Shown here: positions 41,165 to 51,600 of the stretch, piece after piece
Layout of the letters: every line of letters begins with the position of its first letter
Numbering within the stretch: the stretch's first letter is position 1
Assembly (NCBI GenBank): GCA_023376005.1
Contig: CM042145.1
Location: forward strand, 99,178,797-99,242,796
DNA length: 64,000 nt
Source: Doryteuthis pealeii
Taxonomy: Eukaryota > Mollusca > Cephalopoda > Myopsida > Loliginidae
Reading direction: 5' to 3'
Notes under the pieces: model-generated
The model's database searches: none
What the model was told of the DNA's origin: nothing
Seen by the model: only the letters and a program-made list of their open reading frames with translations
Position numbers and translations under genes: made by a program

Positions 41165-41589
41165 GTATTAAGAATAGTTACTTGAAGATGAATTTGACAC
41201 ATTTCTGGAAACAATTAAAAGCAGACAAACTGCAGGCCTCGATGAAATATCCCCTGGAGTTTGGAAGACAAGTCGTATATGAGCATAATGTAATAGATAA
41301 ATGTATGAAAGGCTGCGTCCTCTCATTCCTGAAGAAAGGCGACCTTGGAATAACAAAGAACTACAGAGGTATAACTGTTACAGCCATAATTGATTTACAA
41401 TACTCTGCTTAATCAGAAGTGGAGAAATTTCTTACGAAAAATCAGAACGGTTTTTGAAGAAATCGATTCACAACTTCTAAGATTCTGACAATTCGTAGAA
41501 TTATCGAAGAAGTACATGCGAAAAACTCAAGACAATATTTTTGTAGATTTCTCCATGGCATTTGATTCCATACACAGAGCAAAGAAGGA
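41165..41589 (+). pseudogene. Non-LTR retrotransposon reverse transcriptase, N-terminal half, decayed
   Basis: Plus-strand code resembles the start of a LINE RT domain: 'AGLDEISPGVWK' (41237-41272), then after a deletion 'KKGDLGITKNYRGITVTA' (41333-41386, the RT motif around the conserved NYR-GI), then 'LTIRRIIEE' with frameshifts, and a 'FVDFSMAFDSIH'-like catalytic aspartate region around 41545-41580. Stops and indels rule out function. The copy continues at 42128 after a SINE insertion. Confidence 0.8.
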
Positions 41590-42116
41590 TTTGTTTGTTT
41601 ATTTTGTTTTGTTTTACGGCATATCAACCTCAGTGGGATATTTAATGCCGATAAAGTTTTGAAATAAATCAATTCTTAATGGATAATACAATTTTGTTTA
41701 TCAACTCATGTTTTTCTATTTAAGCTATATATGGGACCCTAACAGGTACTACCACAGGGAGCAATGGTGATGAAGGGGTGCTCCACATTCCAAAACCTCT
41801 AAAACTGGAACCTCGCTATCAGATAGAGTTTAACATCATTCCCAGGACATGTAGACTCTCAGTCACCGCCTTCTAGCACCCATATGATAAAAAGGGGTTG
41901 GGGCTTGCCATAAGAGTAACAGGGTTGGGACAATCATATAGGTGTTAGGGCTTGACGTGGCCAGTCCGTCTAGCCCAAGATAGGGCCAAAGTGGAATATT
42001 GCAAGTCATGAACTCTCATCCACTTGGGTTCTATCTTTAAGCATCACGGGTCGCCACCCACGGCCAACAGGTGGCCCCATTGGGGAGTTTTACCCCTCTG
42101 CAGATGTGCAGTCGGT
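41590..42116 (-). repeat. Full-length SA-family SINE with 11-bp target duplication
   Basis: Inserted in the LINE RT; GCAAAGAAGGA stands on both sides (41579-41589 and 42117-42127). On the minus strand it starts 'accgactgcacatctgcaga' and ends 'gttgatatgccgtaaaacaa' with a CAAA-rich tail. At 527 bp this defines the element's ends. No clear tRNA or 5S promoter is visible at the 5' end, so the head origin is unknown. Confidence 0.88.
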
Positions 42117-42127
42117 GCAAAGAAGGA

Positions 42128-43035
42128 GCAAATATTTATAGCATATGGTCTTTGCAAAGAAAATGTTACCGCTATAATAATGCTCTACAAAGACTCAAAA
42201 GCAATGGTTCGCTCACCCAGTGGTGATAGTAATTTCTTTGACATTATGACTGGGGTCTTGCACAGAGATACATTGGCATTATTTATATTCATAATCTTTT
42301 GAGATTACGTACTACGAAAGAAAATTGTTTCACATTAAAAAAAGGGAAGAGCAGCTGATATTCCATAGAAACTATTACTGATTTAGACTATGCAGTTAAT
42401 CTAGCACTTCTTGTAAACACACCTGCTTAAACTGAATGTTGATAACCTGGAACACGCAGTAAAAAGCACCAGTTTCTACGTGAACTCAAATAAAACGGAG
42501 TCTATGTGTTTTAATGAAAATGGTGGCATCTTATTAAATTGGTAGACTAGTTCATATACCTCGTTAGCAATATCTCATCTACTAAAAGTGATATCAACAT
42601 ACACATAGGAAAGGCATGGACTGCTATTGACAGGTTAACGACCATAGGAGAATCTGATCTCATAAATAAAACGGGAATTATTCCAAACCGTAGCCATGTC
42701 AGTACTATTGTATGGTTTCACTACCTTGACTAACGAAACGCTTGGAGAAAAAGGTAGATGCAACTATACAGGAACTCTGCATATTTTTTAAACAAATCTT
42801 GTGGCAGTACCCCACACAACTGCAGCAATACGACCACTTATCTCCTATAATACAAGCCATCAAAGTTGAACAAGACGAGCTGGTGACAGCAGAAGTAAGA
42901 ACGAACTCATAAGCGACGTTCTCCTGTGGATTCTTACGCATGGACACACCACTGTTGGCCGACCAGTAAAAAATTACATTCATCAGCTTTGTGCATCGTC
43001 TAGAAGGTTTGCTAAGACCGATGTTGATAGGGACG
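42128..43035 (+). pseudogene. Non-LTR retrotransposon reverse transcriptase, C-terminal half, decayed
   Basis: Resumes the RT: 'AYGLCKENVTAIIMLYKD' (from about 42141), 'GVLHRDTLALFIFII' (about 42254-42298). The YADD catalytic motif reads Y-A-V-N at about 42389-42400, so the active site is lost. Further on are 'AWTAID', 'LLYGF', and the terminal 'CW-QQK-RTNS-ATFS' region near 42888-42930, all with frameshifts. It ends in 'gaattgatga' and a (TA)n run. Confidence 0.78.
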
Positions 43036-43041
43036 AATTGA

Positions 43042-43044
<3 letters not shown>

Positions 43045-43140
<96 letters not shown>

Positions 43141-43158
43141 GTGTGTGTGTGTGTGTGT
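43045..43158. repeat. (TA)n-(GA)n-(TG)n microsatellite
   Basis: Follows the LINE 3' end. Confidence 0.95.
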
Positions 43159-43214
43159 TAAATTGAATCTATGCTACCAGTACGATTTTATGAAGTTGTT
43201 AATTGTTTACCGAG

Positions 43215-43405
43215 GATTATTATTAGTTACTAGAAAGCATATAACTAATTGCAAACAAATGAGTATTATTAAACAGAAACAATTACTTGAAACCATATAA
43301 TTATCAGTATTGTGTAGGGATATTTGAAACCACAACTGTGTGCAAATTATTTGTATTAGATTGGGATATTTGATATCATATAACTGTGTACAAAACTTCT
43401 TAAGA
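43215..43405 (+). repeat. Tandem 'gaaaccatataactgtgtgcaaat' units
   Basis: About four degenerate ~45-50 bp units, as at 29387 and 34170. Confidence 0.65.
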
Positions 43406-43727
43406 GCGACACAAAAAAATGTAAATTTTGTCATATATGAATAAAGTATCACTGCCGATACTCTAGTTTGAACACTAATCGCCAGAGAATAAAAATGGCC
43501 GATCTCCATCTGATATAAATAGAGATACAGTGCTGCTTAGATTGAAGAACTTGTAATTATAGATTAGCCATGTGCACACTGTGTGTTTCAAGCGACTCCG
43601 TATTTTTCTTAGAAGAATGTGTATTACGGATGAATAATAATCTTTCGTTTATCATTATTCCTGTTCCTTAATTTTGTTTTGTAATTAAATACATATTATA
43701 TAGTTAAGTTGTTCTTTTCTTATTTAT
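43406..43727. other. Unassigned non-coding stretch
   Basis: Nothing recognised. Confidence 0.4.
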
Positions 43728-43968
43728 ACAAAGTATGTCAAAAAATATCGAGATTTTTTTTAACTTTTTGACACACCTCGTATTCTGAAAAAAATAATGT
43801 TCCATTTATTCTTCATTTCTATCTTGGTAAATACAGCTTTAAATGTGGTACTTTTTGACACACCTTGTATTCTGAAAAATTTAATAAATGGAACATTATT
43901 TTTTCAGAATACAAAGTGTGTCAAAAAGTACATAAAATCTCGATACTTTTTTGACACACCTTGTATTA
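43728..43968. mobile_element. Mariner-like MITE array with inverted units
   Basis: 'ctttttgacacacctcgtattctg', 'ctttttgacacaccttgtattctg' and the inverted 'cagaatacaaagtgtgtcaaaaagta' are arranged so that units face each other. Almost the same array is at 51187-51426. Confidence 0.7.
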
Positions 43969-44189
43969 CTTACAAGTGACATTACAAGAAATTTAAGCGT
44001 ACAATTCCCTAACCTTTAGATATAAAATAACAGGTTGACATGCCGTTAAAATCAATCAGCCAATCAGCCCTCACAAGAAAATATTGAATGAAATTAGGAT
44101 CAAGAAAAAGTCATGTACTTTCCTTTGTGGAACATTTTTTACAATAGAATGTTAAAAATGTAATAAAAGTTTATATGAATCGAATTATC

Positions 44190-44190
<1 letters not shown>

Positions 44191-44255
<65 letters not shown>

Positions 44256-44275
44256 AGAAGAGAAAGAGAGAGGGG
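44191..44275. repeat. (GA)n microsatellite
   Basis: Long GA run. The Ser/Leu-rich reverse frame across it (to 44671) is not a gene. Confidence 0.95.
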
Positions 44276-44439
44276 AGGGAGAGAGAGAAAATAGAATGGA
44301 AAAAAGCACAAAAGAAAGGACAAACGAATGGACGACAGAAAAAAATAAACAGTATGTGATGCCTTCTGGATAGAAAGAAAAGAGAAAAAAACGGACGAAA
44401 TCGAAGAAGGGGCAGATCTAGTTTTGCAAAAATAAAGAA

Positions 44440-44518
44440 AAATAGAACAAAGGAAGAAAGAAATGAGAAATAAAAAAGAAAGAAAGCAAGAAAGAGAGTA
44501 CAAAAGAAAGAAAATGCG

Positions 44519-44568
<50 letters not shown>

Positions 44569-44925
44569 TTTTTTTAATTGAAAGAGAATACAAAAGGATG
44601 AAAATGTTATATAATGATATTTTGTAAGATGAAAGAGTGTTCAAAAGAAAATACGATATAACACTAATCATTTTTTATCTGAAAGAGATTATAAATAAAA
44701 GAAAATACTATATAAGTATAATCCTTTTTAAACTGAAAAAGAGTAAAAACGAAAGAAAATACTATGCAATAATAATAATTTTTAAACTGAAAGAGAGTAC
44801 AAAAGAAGGAAAACACTAAATAGTACTAATAATTTCTAAATTAAAAAACAGCACAGTAAAAAGAAAATGATATATGATACTATAATTTTTTGACTGAAAG
44901 AGAGCACAAAAGAAAGAAATAACTT
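44440..44925 (+). repeat. Degenerate ~65-75 bp tandem repeat with (AAT)n
   Basis: 'ctgaaagagagtacaaaagaaagaaaatactatataataataatattttt' recurs about seven times (44488, 44576, 44630, 44676, 44733, 44790, 44890). A 48-bp pure (AAT)n run at 44521-44568 is an expansion inside one unit. Confidence 0.8.
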
Positions 44926-45505
44926 ATTTCGTTAAACAGGCCATTTATTAAGAATATGAAAAGAAACGATAAATTATCATTAATGGGAAATGAGAAAAAC
45001 AAAACAAACAAACAAACAAACAGACAAACAAAAACATGCATACTTGCGAGTTTGTTAAGGGTGACTTGCACGCTACCACCGGCTGTTGTAATAATAACTA
45101 GTAGAAACTTCAACAGCGTTACTAACAAAGGAGTGATAATATGCAAATTGAATCGATAACAGGTAGAGCGTTCGCTTTAATCTATCCCAGCATGCTTAAA
45201 TGAACAATAACAATGATAATAATGATAACAGTCAGCTGTAACGGAATTAGAAGACTGTTTAACTGGCAGAAGGGAAATGGCAAGCAGTCGTACACGTGGG
45301 AAAAAATGAAAAGTTACGTATCAAACGATCTGAGCTTTGACCTTAAAGATGCATAAACGTGTCCAATTACCAGTGTGTAGATCACTTGTGGCACGCTTAA
45401 CTCTTACATAATTGACCGCGGAAAATGGCAAGTCCGTGTCAAATAAATTATCTTTAAATATTATATTTAAAAAGAAAAAGAAGACGCGTGTCCCACAAAA
45501 GAAAG
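44926..45505. other. Unassigned non-coding stretch
   Basis: Contains a short (CAAA)n run at 45000-45030; nothing else recognised. Confidence 0.4.
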
Positions 45506-45508
45506 AAA

Positions 45509-45764
45509 TGACGGACCATATTACCTTTATGTACCCCTTTTTGATCTCGATTAAGAAAGGACGTTTTTCATTTACACCATCAATGTCCGGTTGTTTGTTA
45601 GGGGTTAGGGTTAGGGGTTAGGGTTATGGTTAGGGATTAATTTTATAGTTTTTAAAAAAAATCTAAAAAATCGTCTGTTAAAACAACCGGATATTGACGG
45701 TGTAAATGAAAAACATGTCCTTTCTTAATCGAGATCAAAAAGGGTGCCTAAAGGTCATATGGTC
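45509..45764. mobile_element. MITE with ~85-bp TIRs and TTAGGG-like core, copy 1
   Basis: TIRs run from 'ggaccatattaccttta' through 'ctttttgatctcgattaagaaagg' to 'tgtccggttgttt', inverted at 45688-45764. The core holds 45600-45640 'gggttagggttaggggttagg'-type sequence. Copy 2 at 49691-49945 has the core in the other orientation. No ORF. Confidence 0.8.
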
Positions 45765-45776
45765 CGAAATGACTAC

Positions 45777-45852
45777 CTTGCATGGTGTAATGGTTTGCAA
45801 CCTAGGGTAGCAGGCTATTGTCAGTGAGTTCAATTCTCAGAAGATCACATAC
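45777..45852 (+). repeat. T3 tRNA-like SINE head
   Basis: 'ttgcatggtgtaatggtttgc' and 'gtgagttcaattctc' are A- and B-box regions. Confidence 0.6.
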
Positions 45853-45861
45853 ACTTCTGAT

Positions 45862-46335
45862 CATGGCTGGCTGGTTGGATTTTACGGCATGTCAATCATT
45901 GGGTTATTTTATGCCAAAGACATTTTGTTTTATTCAGTTAAAATTCATTTAAATATTTTTTTTAAAACTCATTTTTTTATCTATTTAACCCATAGATGGG
46001 ACCCTAAGAGGCACTACCACTTCGGGTCACAGTGTACCTGGGAGTAATAGCGATGAAGTGGTACTCCACACTCTCCAGAGCTACAGAATTTGAAATTCCC
46101 CAGATGCAGTTTAACGTCATACCCAGGGCACTAAGAACCTCTGAGTACGCCTTCTAGCATGTATATGATAAAAGGGTTGGGGGCTTGTCATAAGGGCAAT
46201 AGGGTTGGATAATCATATAGGTGCTAGGGCTTGATGTGACCAGCCAGTTAATCGGAGTGGAGTGTTGCATGTCATGGACTGCTCAGCCACCAGGATTCTG
46301 TCCCTAAGCATCACGGGTCGCCACCTACAGGAATT
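45862..46335 (-). repeat. SA-family SINE, near full length
   Basis: Shared tail 'tttacggcatgtcaatcattgg' at the left, 'gggtcgccacctacagg' at the right. Confidence 0.78.
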
Positions 46336-46457
46336 TTGCGTTGGCTTAGAACCCGGAACAGGCAAGACCATCAATGTTCAGGAAAGATTGAAAAATATGG
46401 AAGAGAATTTAGTAATAATTTAACCGTTTTCTCTGACTCCGAGTTATTCAAAAGCCA

Positions 46458-46708
46458 CATTCATCATGGGTAGGATATGACACAAGATCACAAATATGTG
46501 ACATTGCTATTCAGTAGTAATGGATCTGTGAGACTAGATTGTTAACCATTACACCACAATAGGACACAATTTTTACCCACACGTTCGCTACGGGTAGGAT
46601 GTCACACAAGGTCACAAGTAAGAGGCATCCAGCAAGAATCGAGCTCGCTATTTAGTAGTTATGGATTACGAGACTAGATTGCTAACCATTATACCACAAT
46701 GGATCGCC
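46458..46708 (-). repeat. Two T3 SINE heads in tandem
   Basis: 46460-46565 and 46582-46708, each with 'tggtgtaatggttaacaatctag' type A-box region on the minus strand; the second has a good B box ('gcgagctcgattcttgctgg'). Confidence 0.7.
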
Positions 46709-47504
46709 TATAATGCCAAACAAAGGTAGATCGAATATATTTGATTTGCACATTTTTAAAAGAAACCAAGTCTTAATTTGTTCATTTGAAAGTCATTTAA
46801 AAAATAGAGAAAAGAATCTGAATATCTAAAGAATTATACGTTTACTTCCTTTTGATAATTTCCTCATTTTCCACGTGTCTTTCATCATTTGAACTTCATC
46901 TCAAAAAAAGAAAGAAAAGAAAAAAGAACAGAAAAAAAAATGAACAAAATAGAAAAGAAAATAATGTCCTAATTGTTTTGACTACCAAAAACTCTGACAT
47001 TAGCTACAGTGTCGCGTGCAGTTATTTTTTTTTTTTTAATCTTTCTTTTTATAAATGTAATTGTTTATGATTATCATCATTAAAACTATTTCGATGGCCA
47101 TCTAACATTTCCCGTCTATTATGCTAAAAAGTTTTTTTATTTTCTTAAATATGTATTTTAAAAAGTTATTTTTGTTGTATTTGTTTTTTTTTTTTTGTTT
47201 GTTTTTTGTTTTTTTTTATAATGTAAATTACTAACAGGGTTTTAAGGGTAAATTGTGAGGTCATAAAAAGAAGAAAAGGCAGGAGAATACCGAAGTGCCA
47301 ATGTTCCGCACGCGAACAAGAGCGTGCCAAGTGTCATAGATCAACTTAAACTCTTTATCATTTCATAATTTTGAAAAGAAAAATGCCCCCCCCCCTTGCA
47401 AAAAAGACAAACATTTTTTTAGTTCCGGTTGGGACATTTATTAAAATTATTTATTTATGTAATTTCATTCCATTAATTTCTTTTAAATACTTTTTTTTTC
47501 AAAT
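46709..47504. other. Unassigned AT-rich stretch
   Basis: Homopolymer-rich; the small frame at 46852 lacks any recognisable feature. Confidence 0.45.
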
Positions 47505-47509
47505 TTGCC

Positions 47510-47735
47510 CTGTCAGCAGGAAATAGAATACGCCGACTATATCTCCTGTAGAGAGGTAAGACCCCCCCCCCAAAAAAAAATAGAGGTGTCCTGGGTATGA
47601 CACTAAACTGTATCTGGTGGTGAGAATCCAGATCTGGAGATCTGGAGTGTTTAGAGTACCGCGTCATTACGATTACTCTCAGGTCCACTCCGACCCGAAG
47701 AGATAGTAACTGTTAAGGTCCCATCTATTCGTCAA
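47510..47735 (+). repeat. SA-family SINE, internally deleted
   Basis: 'agaatacgccgactatatctcc', 'gacactaaactgtatctggtgg', 'ggtccactccgacccgaagag', 'taaggtcccatctattcgtc'. Confidence 0.75.
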
Positions 47736-47741
47736 ATAGAT

Positions 47742-47965
47742 CTATGCGTATTATCTGCGTTATTCAGACTATTGTCCTCATCTTCATTGTTAGCTGCACA
47801 ACGTTTCGGCCGATATGCCCCCCGGACTTCTTCAGGTATTTGTTGTCGGACTCGGAAACCTTCTCGGACTCAGGAACCTTCTGAAGAAGATGAGGACAAT
47901 AGTCCGAATAACGCAGATAATACTCAATAATCATCAAGCCTCATCTCAAACATTCAGAGAAATAG
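47742..47965. mobile_element. Fold-back element, second copy of 7832-8014 family
   Basis: 'cgtattatctgcgttattcagactattgtcctcatcttc' (47747-47785) is mirrored at 47889-47925. The flanking 'catcaagcctcatctcaaacattcagag' equals the left flank at 7805-7830 inverted, so the element is longer than its arms. Confidence 0.75.
47794..47842 (-). ncRNA. Hammerhead-like relic
   Basis: Minus strand CUGAAGA (47829-47835), long loop region, GAAA (47804-47807), stem III-like AC/GU but with G at the position before the cleavage site, which is not allowed in NUH. Inactive relic. Confidence 0.45.
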
Positions 47966-48173
47966 ATCTTTTTCTACTAGTCGCAGTCGAGCACCCTAAC
48001 CACTATGTCATAGGGACTCCTCCGGGTTGAATTCTTTACAAATCGCGAGTAAACTCAGTTTCACACAATGATGAAAAATATGTGCCATAAAGGTCTGCTG
48101 TAAATGTCTTCAATGAAACTATAAATGTATTGTAACGGATGAATTCGATATTCGATAGAAATTTTAACACTTT

Positions 48174-48416
48174 GCCTACCAAATTTTCCCCACGTCTGTA
48201 CCACACTTTCTTAGTATTAACTGTATGGTGGGATATTTCAAAGTCCACTATCTGTTCACCTCGAGATATCATTCTATTCAAATAAAGTCCTACTATTATT
48301 GTAATCTGAGTTCTGCAAAACTGCAATGAACTGACCATCGATTTTTGTATTTTGCTTACAGTATAATCGCAGTGGTAGGAGAGCCACCGTGAGCGGTTTA
48401 AAGTAGTCAAAGTGTT
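48174..48416. mobile_element. piggyBac-like MITE
   Basis: TTAA-'cactttgcctacc' at the left, 'aaagtagtcaaagtg'-TTCA at the right (TTAA mutated). Body matches 35562-35816 inverted. Confidence 0.7.
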
Positions 48417-48499
48417 CATTTATAAGCCAAATCCTTTAATCAAAATATATTAATGGAAATCAATATTAAGGTGTTCAAAAACAGGTGTAAGACTTCCCC

Positions 48500-48670
48500 A
48501 GAAAGGAGGTGTTCTGGGTATGTCACAAAATTGCGTCTGATGGTAAAGCTCTAGTTCTGGATACCTGGGGAGTGTAGTACCCCGTCATTGTCATTACTCC
48601 CAGGTCCACTCTGACCCGGAGCGGTTGTACCTGCTAAGGTAACATCTATTCGTCAAATAGATCTATTTCT
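48500..48670 (+). repeat. SA-family SINE, 3' part
   Basis: 'gttctgggtatgtcacaaaattgcg...ggtccactctgacccggagcgg...catctattcgtcaaat'. Confidence 0.7.
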
Positions 48671-48779
48671 AATTCTTTGCATTAGATAGGTAAATATGCC
48701 ATTAAAGAAACAGACTAAACAAACGCTTAGTAAATAACATCATTATCTGGTGTTGCTTATCCAAAGAATTCTTATTCAG

Positions 48780-48975
48780 GTCTGGTTTAAATTTAGAGTT
48801 TTCCTTCTCCTAGAAGAGTTGCCATACCAATATTAAAGGGCCAGCTTAAGAAATAGCTACACACAAATTTAAATACAAACGTACAACGAACGCGATTCCC
48901 TAACCTCAAGACATAACATAACTGTAGACTTGTGACATGCCGTTAAAATCAATTAATTAATCAATCATTATTTGA
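48780..48975. repeat. T2 fragment (minus) and shared-tail SINE (plus)
   Basis: 48782-48845 'tttaaatttagagttttccttctcc'; 48850-48975 'acacacaaatttaaatacaaacg...gacttgtgacatgccgttaaaatcaat'. Confidence 0.6.
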
Positions 48976-49025
48976 TTCCTATGCTAGATTATCGGGGTTA
49001 CTTTATATTACTGATTATAGATTAT

Positions 49026-49070
49026 TAGAGAGAGAGAGAGAGAGAGAGAGATAGATAGAGAGAGAGAGAG
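49026..49070. repeat. (GA)n microsatellite
   Basis: GA run interrupted by GATA. Confidence 0.95.
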
Positions 49071-49537
49071 AAGTTTACTCATTTGTTTAGTAAGAGCTAT
49101 TTGATATATTCATTTTGTTCTATTCTTTGCTAGAAACGGAAAGAATATTAAGCGTCACCGTCTGCTTTTACACTTAGTTTTTTTTTTTCTTTCTTTCTTT
49201 ATTAAAGTACAAACGCAAAGGGTTGTTGTTCGCATTAGATATAAATAGCCGAGACTCTTGTAAACTGGTCATTTCTGCACTAGCTGACATAGACAACATC
49301 GTTTCGAGTTTCACTCAAAACAATGAACAATAACCCAAATTACAAGAAGCCAACAAATAGACGTAGAATTTTTCACTGTTGAAAATTAGACTTCGTAAAA
49401 TATCTAAAACAAATGTCAATGACAGAAAGAAAGAAAAAACCTTGTGTAGCAACACTTAAAGCTCATAAGATAGAAGTATAACTGTTGTTTATGGCAAGTT
49501 TATATAGCGTTGAGAGTTTATATAGAGTTGCTGAGTT
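49071..49537. other. Unassigned non-coding stretch
   Basis: 'aacaaatgtcaatgacagaaagaaagaaaaaaccttgtgtagcaacacttaaa' near 49405-49460 is partly repeated at 50185-50235, as is the phrase 'agcaagtttatatagcgttg', so this flanks an old duplication around the TTAGGG MITE. Confidence 0.45.
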
Positions 49538-49612
49538 GACGAGGGCCGGTATCGAACTAGGAACCTTGTGGTTTCTCAGCCGAACGCTCTACCGACTGAG
49601 CTAACCCGGCTT
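49538..49612 (-). repeat. T1 SINE head only
   Basis: Minus strand gives 'ttagctcagtcggtagagcg' and 'ggttcctagttcgatacc' in a 70-bp tRNA-like unit with few changes. No body follows. It is the best-preserved T1 head but lacks acceptor pairing. Confidence 0.75.
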
Positions 49613-49690
49613 AAAGTGTTGCATTATATCTGATAAGTGTTAAGTTCCAAACGTTTGGGATTTATTTTTTCTAAATTGCGTATTTTGACA

Positions 49691-49945
49691 TTTTCGGACC
49701 ATTTGACCTTTAGGCACCCCTTTTTGATCTCGATTAAGAAAGACATGTTTTTCATTTACACGGTCAATATCCGGTTGTTTTAACAGACGATTTTTAGATT
49801 TTTTTTTAATTATAAAACTAACCCCTAACCCTAACCTTAACCCTAACCTCTAACAAACAACCGGATATTGACGGTGTGAATGTAAAACATGTCCTTTCTT
49901 AATCGAGATCACAAAGGGGTGCTTAAAGGTAATATGGCCCAAATT
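49691..49945. mobile_element. MITE with ~85-bp TIRs and CCCTAA-like core, copy 2
   Basis: 'cggaccatttgacctttaggcac' on the left and its inverted counterpart 'gtgcttaaaggtaatatggcc' on the right; core 'cccctaaccctaaccttaacc' at 49826-49850. Confidence 0.8.
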
Positions 49946-50365
49946 TTCAATTGCACATCAAACGTTCATCTTTTTCTGTGTATTTGCACTTATTAAAAAT
50001 AAGAGTTGTGTAGAAACTTTTCAAACTATTGAAATACATTGGAACTGTTGTTTTTAGTGGGTCTATATAGGATCAAAATATATCTGATATGTTCCAACGT
50101 TGGAAATTCTGGTTAAATTTGGAAAAAAGGTCTATTTTACATCAAAATCGACATGCTTTTACTATGTATTAGCGCTTGTTAAAAAAAAACAAAGACCTTG
50201 TGTAGAAACACTTAAAACTAATGAAATCTAATGAAATAATAGTGCAGCTGTTGGTTATAGCAAGTTTATATAGTGTTGCACTATATCTGATAAGAAAGAA
50301 GAAAAAAAGTCCCCCAGGCAGCACCTGCCCCGCCCCACATATAAAAGGGGCATTAAAGGGTAATT
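49946..50365. other. Unassigned, contains duplicated flank
   Basis: 'tagcaagtttatatagtgttgcactatatctgataag' (50255-50295) repeats 49493-49520 and 49615-49645. Confidence 0.45.
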
Positions 50366-50369
50366 GCCC

Positions 50370-50845
50370 AGTGCAATTAATGATGAAAGGTTGATCGTTT
50401 TTTAAAGGACCTTGCTTACAAGTCTTTCATAAATAAAAGACTATTGTTTTTTTAAGCATCTTACTTTCAACCTGTTCATCTCGATAGTCTTTTTGGAATT
50501 ATCTTTCAATTCTTTAATAATGAAATCTTTAAATGTTTTTTTTTTTAAAGATTTTGCAGACAATGAATTCATAATGAAATGTCTATATTTAAAAAAAAAA
50601 AGTATCTTGCTTTCATCGTATTCATGATGAGAAATCGATTTTCACTTGAACGCATCTTATGTTCAATGTGTTCATAAGGAAAATCTGGTAGTAATTTGAA
50701 AGAATCTTACTTTAAACGTGTTCATACAGAAAGATAGACAGTTATTTGAAATTTCAAAGAAATCATAATGAAAACTCAATTGTTGTTTGAAAGAATCTTT
50801 CATTCAACAAGTTCATAATTAAAAGTCTTTTGGTGGATTTTGTTT
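50370..50845 (+). repeat. ~60-bp satellite array, orientation A
   Basis: Seven to eight degenerate units of 'ttgaaagaatcttactttcaacgtgttcataatgaaaagtctattgtt'. The same unit in reverse complement fills 54390-55590. Confidence 0.75.
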
Positions 50846-50849
50846 TGGT

Positions 50850-51180
50850 TTGATTTGGTTTGGTTTAACGGCATATCAACCTTGTGGGTTATTTAATGCC
50901 AAATCCTTTTTTGCATATGATTTGTAGGGGAATAGTTTGTATGTAAACAGTTTGTTTTTAAACAAATTGTTAGAGTGTGAGACAACAGTTGCTAATCAAC
51001 TTTTCTTTACATGTGTATTTTTATAGAACTCATTTTTTTAATCTATTTAACCCATAGATAATAGGTAGTACCACTCCGTGTCAGGGTGGACCTTGAAGTA
51101 ATGGCGATGAATGGGTACTCCATACTCCCCAGAGCTCCAAAATTGTAACTCCACCACTAGATGCAGTTTACCGGAGTGAT
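50850..51180 (-). repeat. SA-family SINE, 3' half
   Basis: Tail 'taacggcatatcaaccttgtgggtt' and 'ggtagtaccactccgtgtcagg', 'accactagatgcagttta'. Confidence 0.7.
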
Positions 51181-51186
51181 AGTACA

Positions 51187-51426
51187 TACAAGGTGTGTCA
51201 AAAAGTATCGATATCTTTTGTACTTTTTGACACACCTTGTATTCTAAAAAATAACGTTCCATTCATTCTTCATATCTAACTTGGTAAATACAGCTTTAAA
51301 CTTGGTACTTTTTGGACACACCTTGTATTCTGAAAAAATAATAAATGGAACGTTATTTTTTTTCAGAATACAAGGTGTGTCAAAAAGTACAAAACATCTC
51401 GATATTCTTTTGACACACATTGTATT
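51187..51426. mobile_element. Mariner-like MITE array
   Basis: Starts with a short palindrome of two facing ends ('acaaggtgtgtcaaaaagta...tactttttgacacaccttgt'), then one long unit and a second facing pair. Nearly identical to 43728-43968. Confidence 0.7.
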
Positions 51427-51439
51427 AGGATCCCACATA

Positions 51440-51600
51440 AAAGAAAATGAGTTTAAAATGTGTTTTTAAAAATTGAGTGCAAAAAGAAAAATTTCAGTAC
51501 CCATCAAAGAGGAATAGAACAAAACATCTTCAGCATAAAATAACTCAACAAGGGTTGACATGTCGTAAAATCAAAAGAAAAATAAAGAAAAAAGAGAAGG
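51440..51600 (+). repeat. Shared-tail SINE fragment
   Basis: 'gcataaaataactcaacaagggttgacatgtcgtaaaatc' is the shared tail. Confidence 0.55.

Noticed and set aside
44171..44671. 166-aa Leu/Ser-rich ORF
   Set aside because: Arises from the (GA)n and (AAT)n tracts; its leucine run is a translated microsatellite, not a membrane segment.
45598..45640. Telomere or chromosome end
   Set aside because: Only about 40 bp of degenerate TTAGGG inside an inverted-repeat element that is present twice; it is interstitial.
47794..47842. Active hammerhead on the minus strand
   Set aside because: The base before the predicted cleavage site is G, stem II pairs poorly and stem I does not form; kept only as a relic.
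49538..49612. Functional tRNA gene
   Set aside because: A and B boxes are good but the acceptor stem does not pair and the unit equals the head of T1 SINEs; it is a SINE fragment. The same applies to 3908-3985 and the T3 heads.
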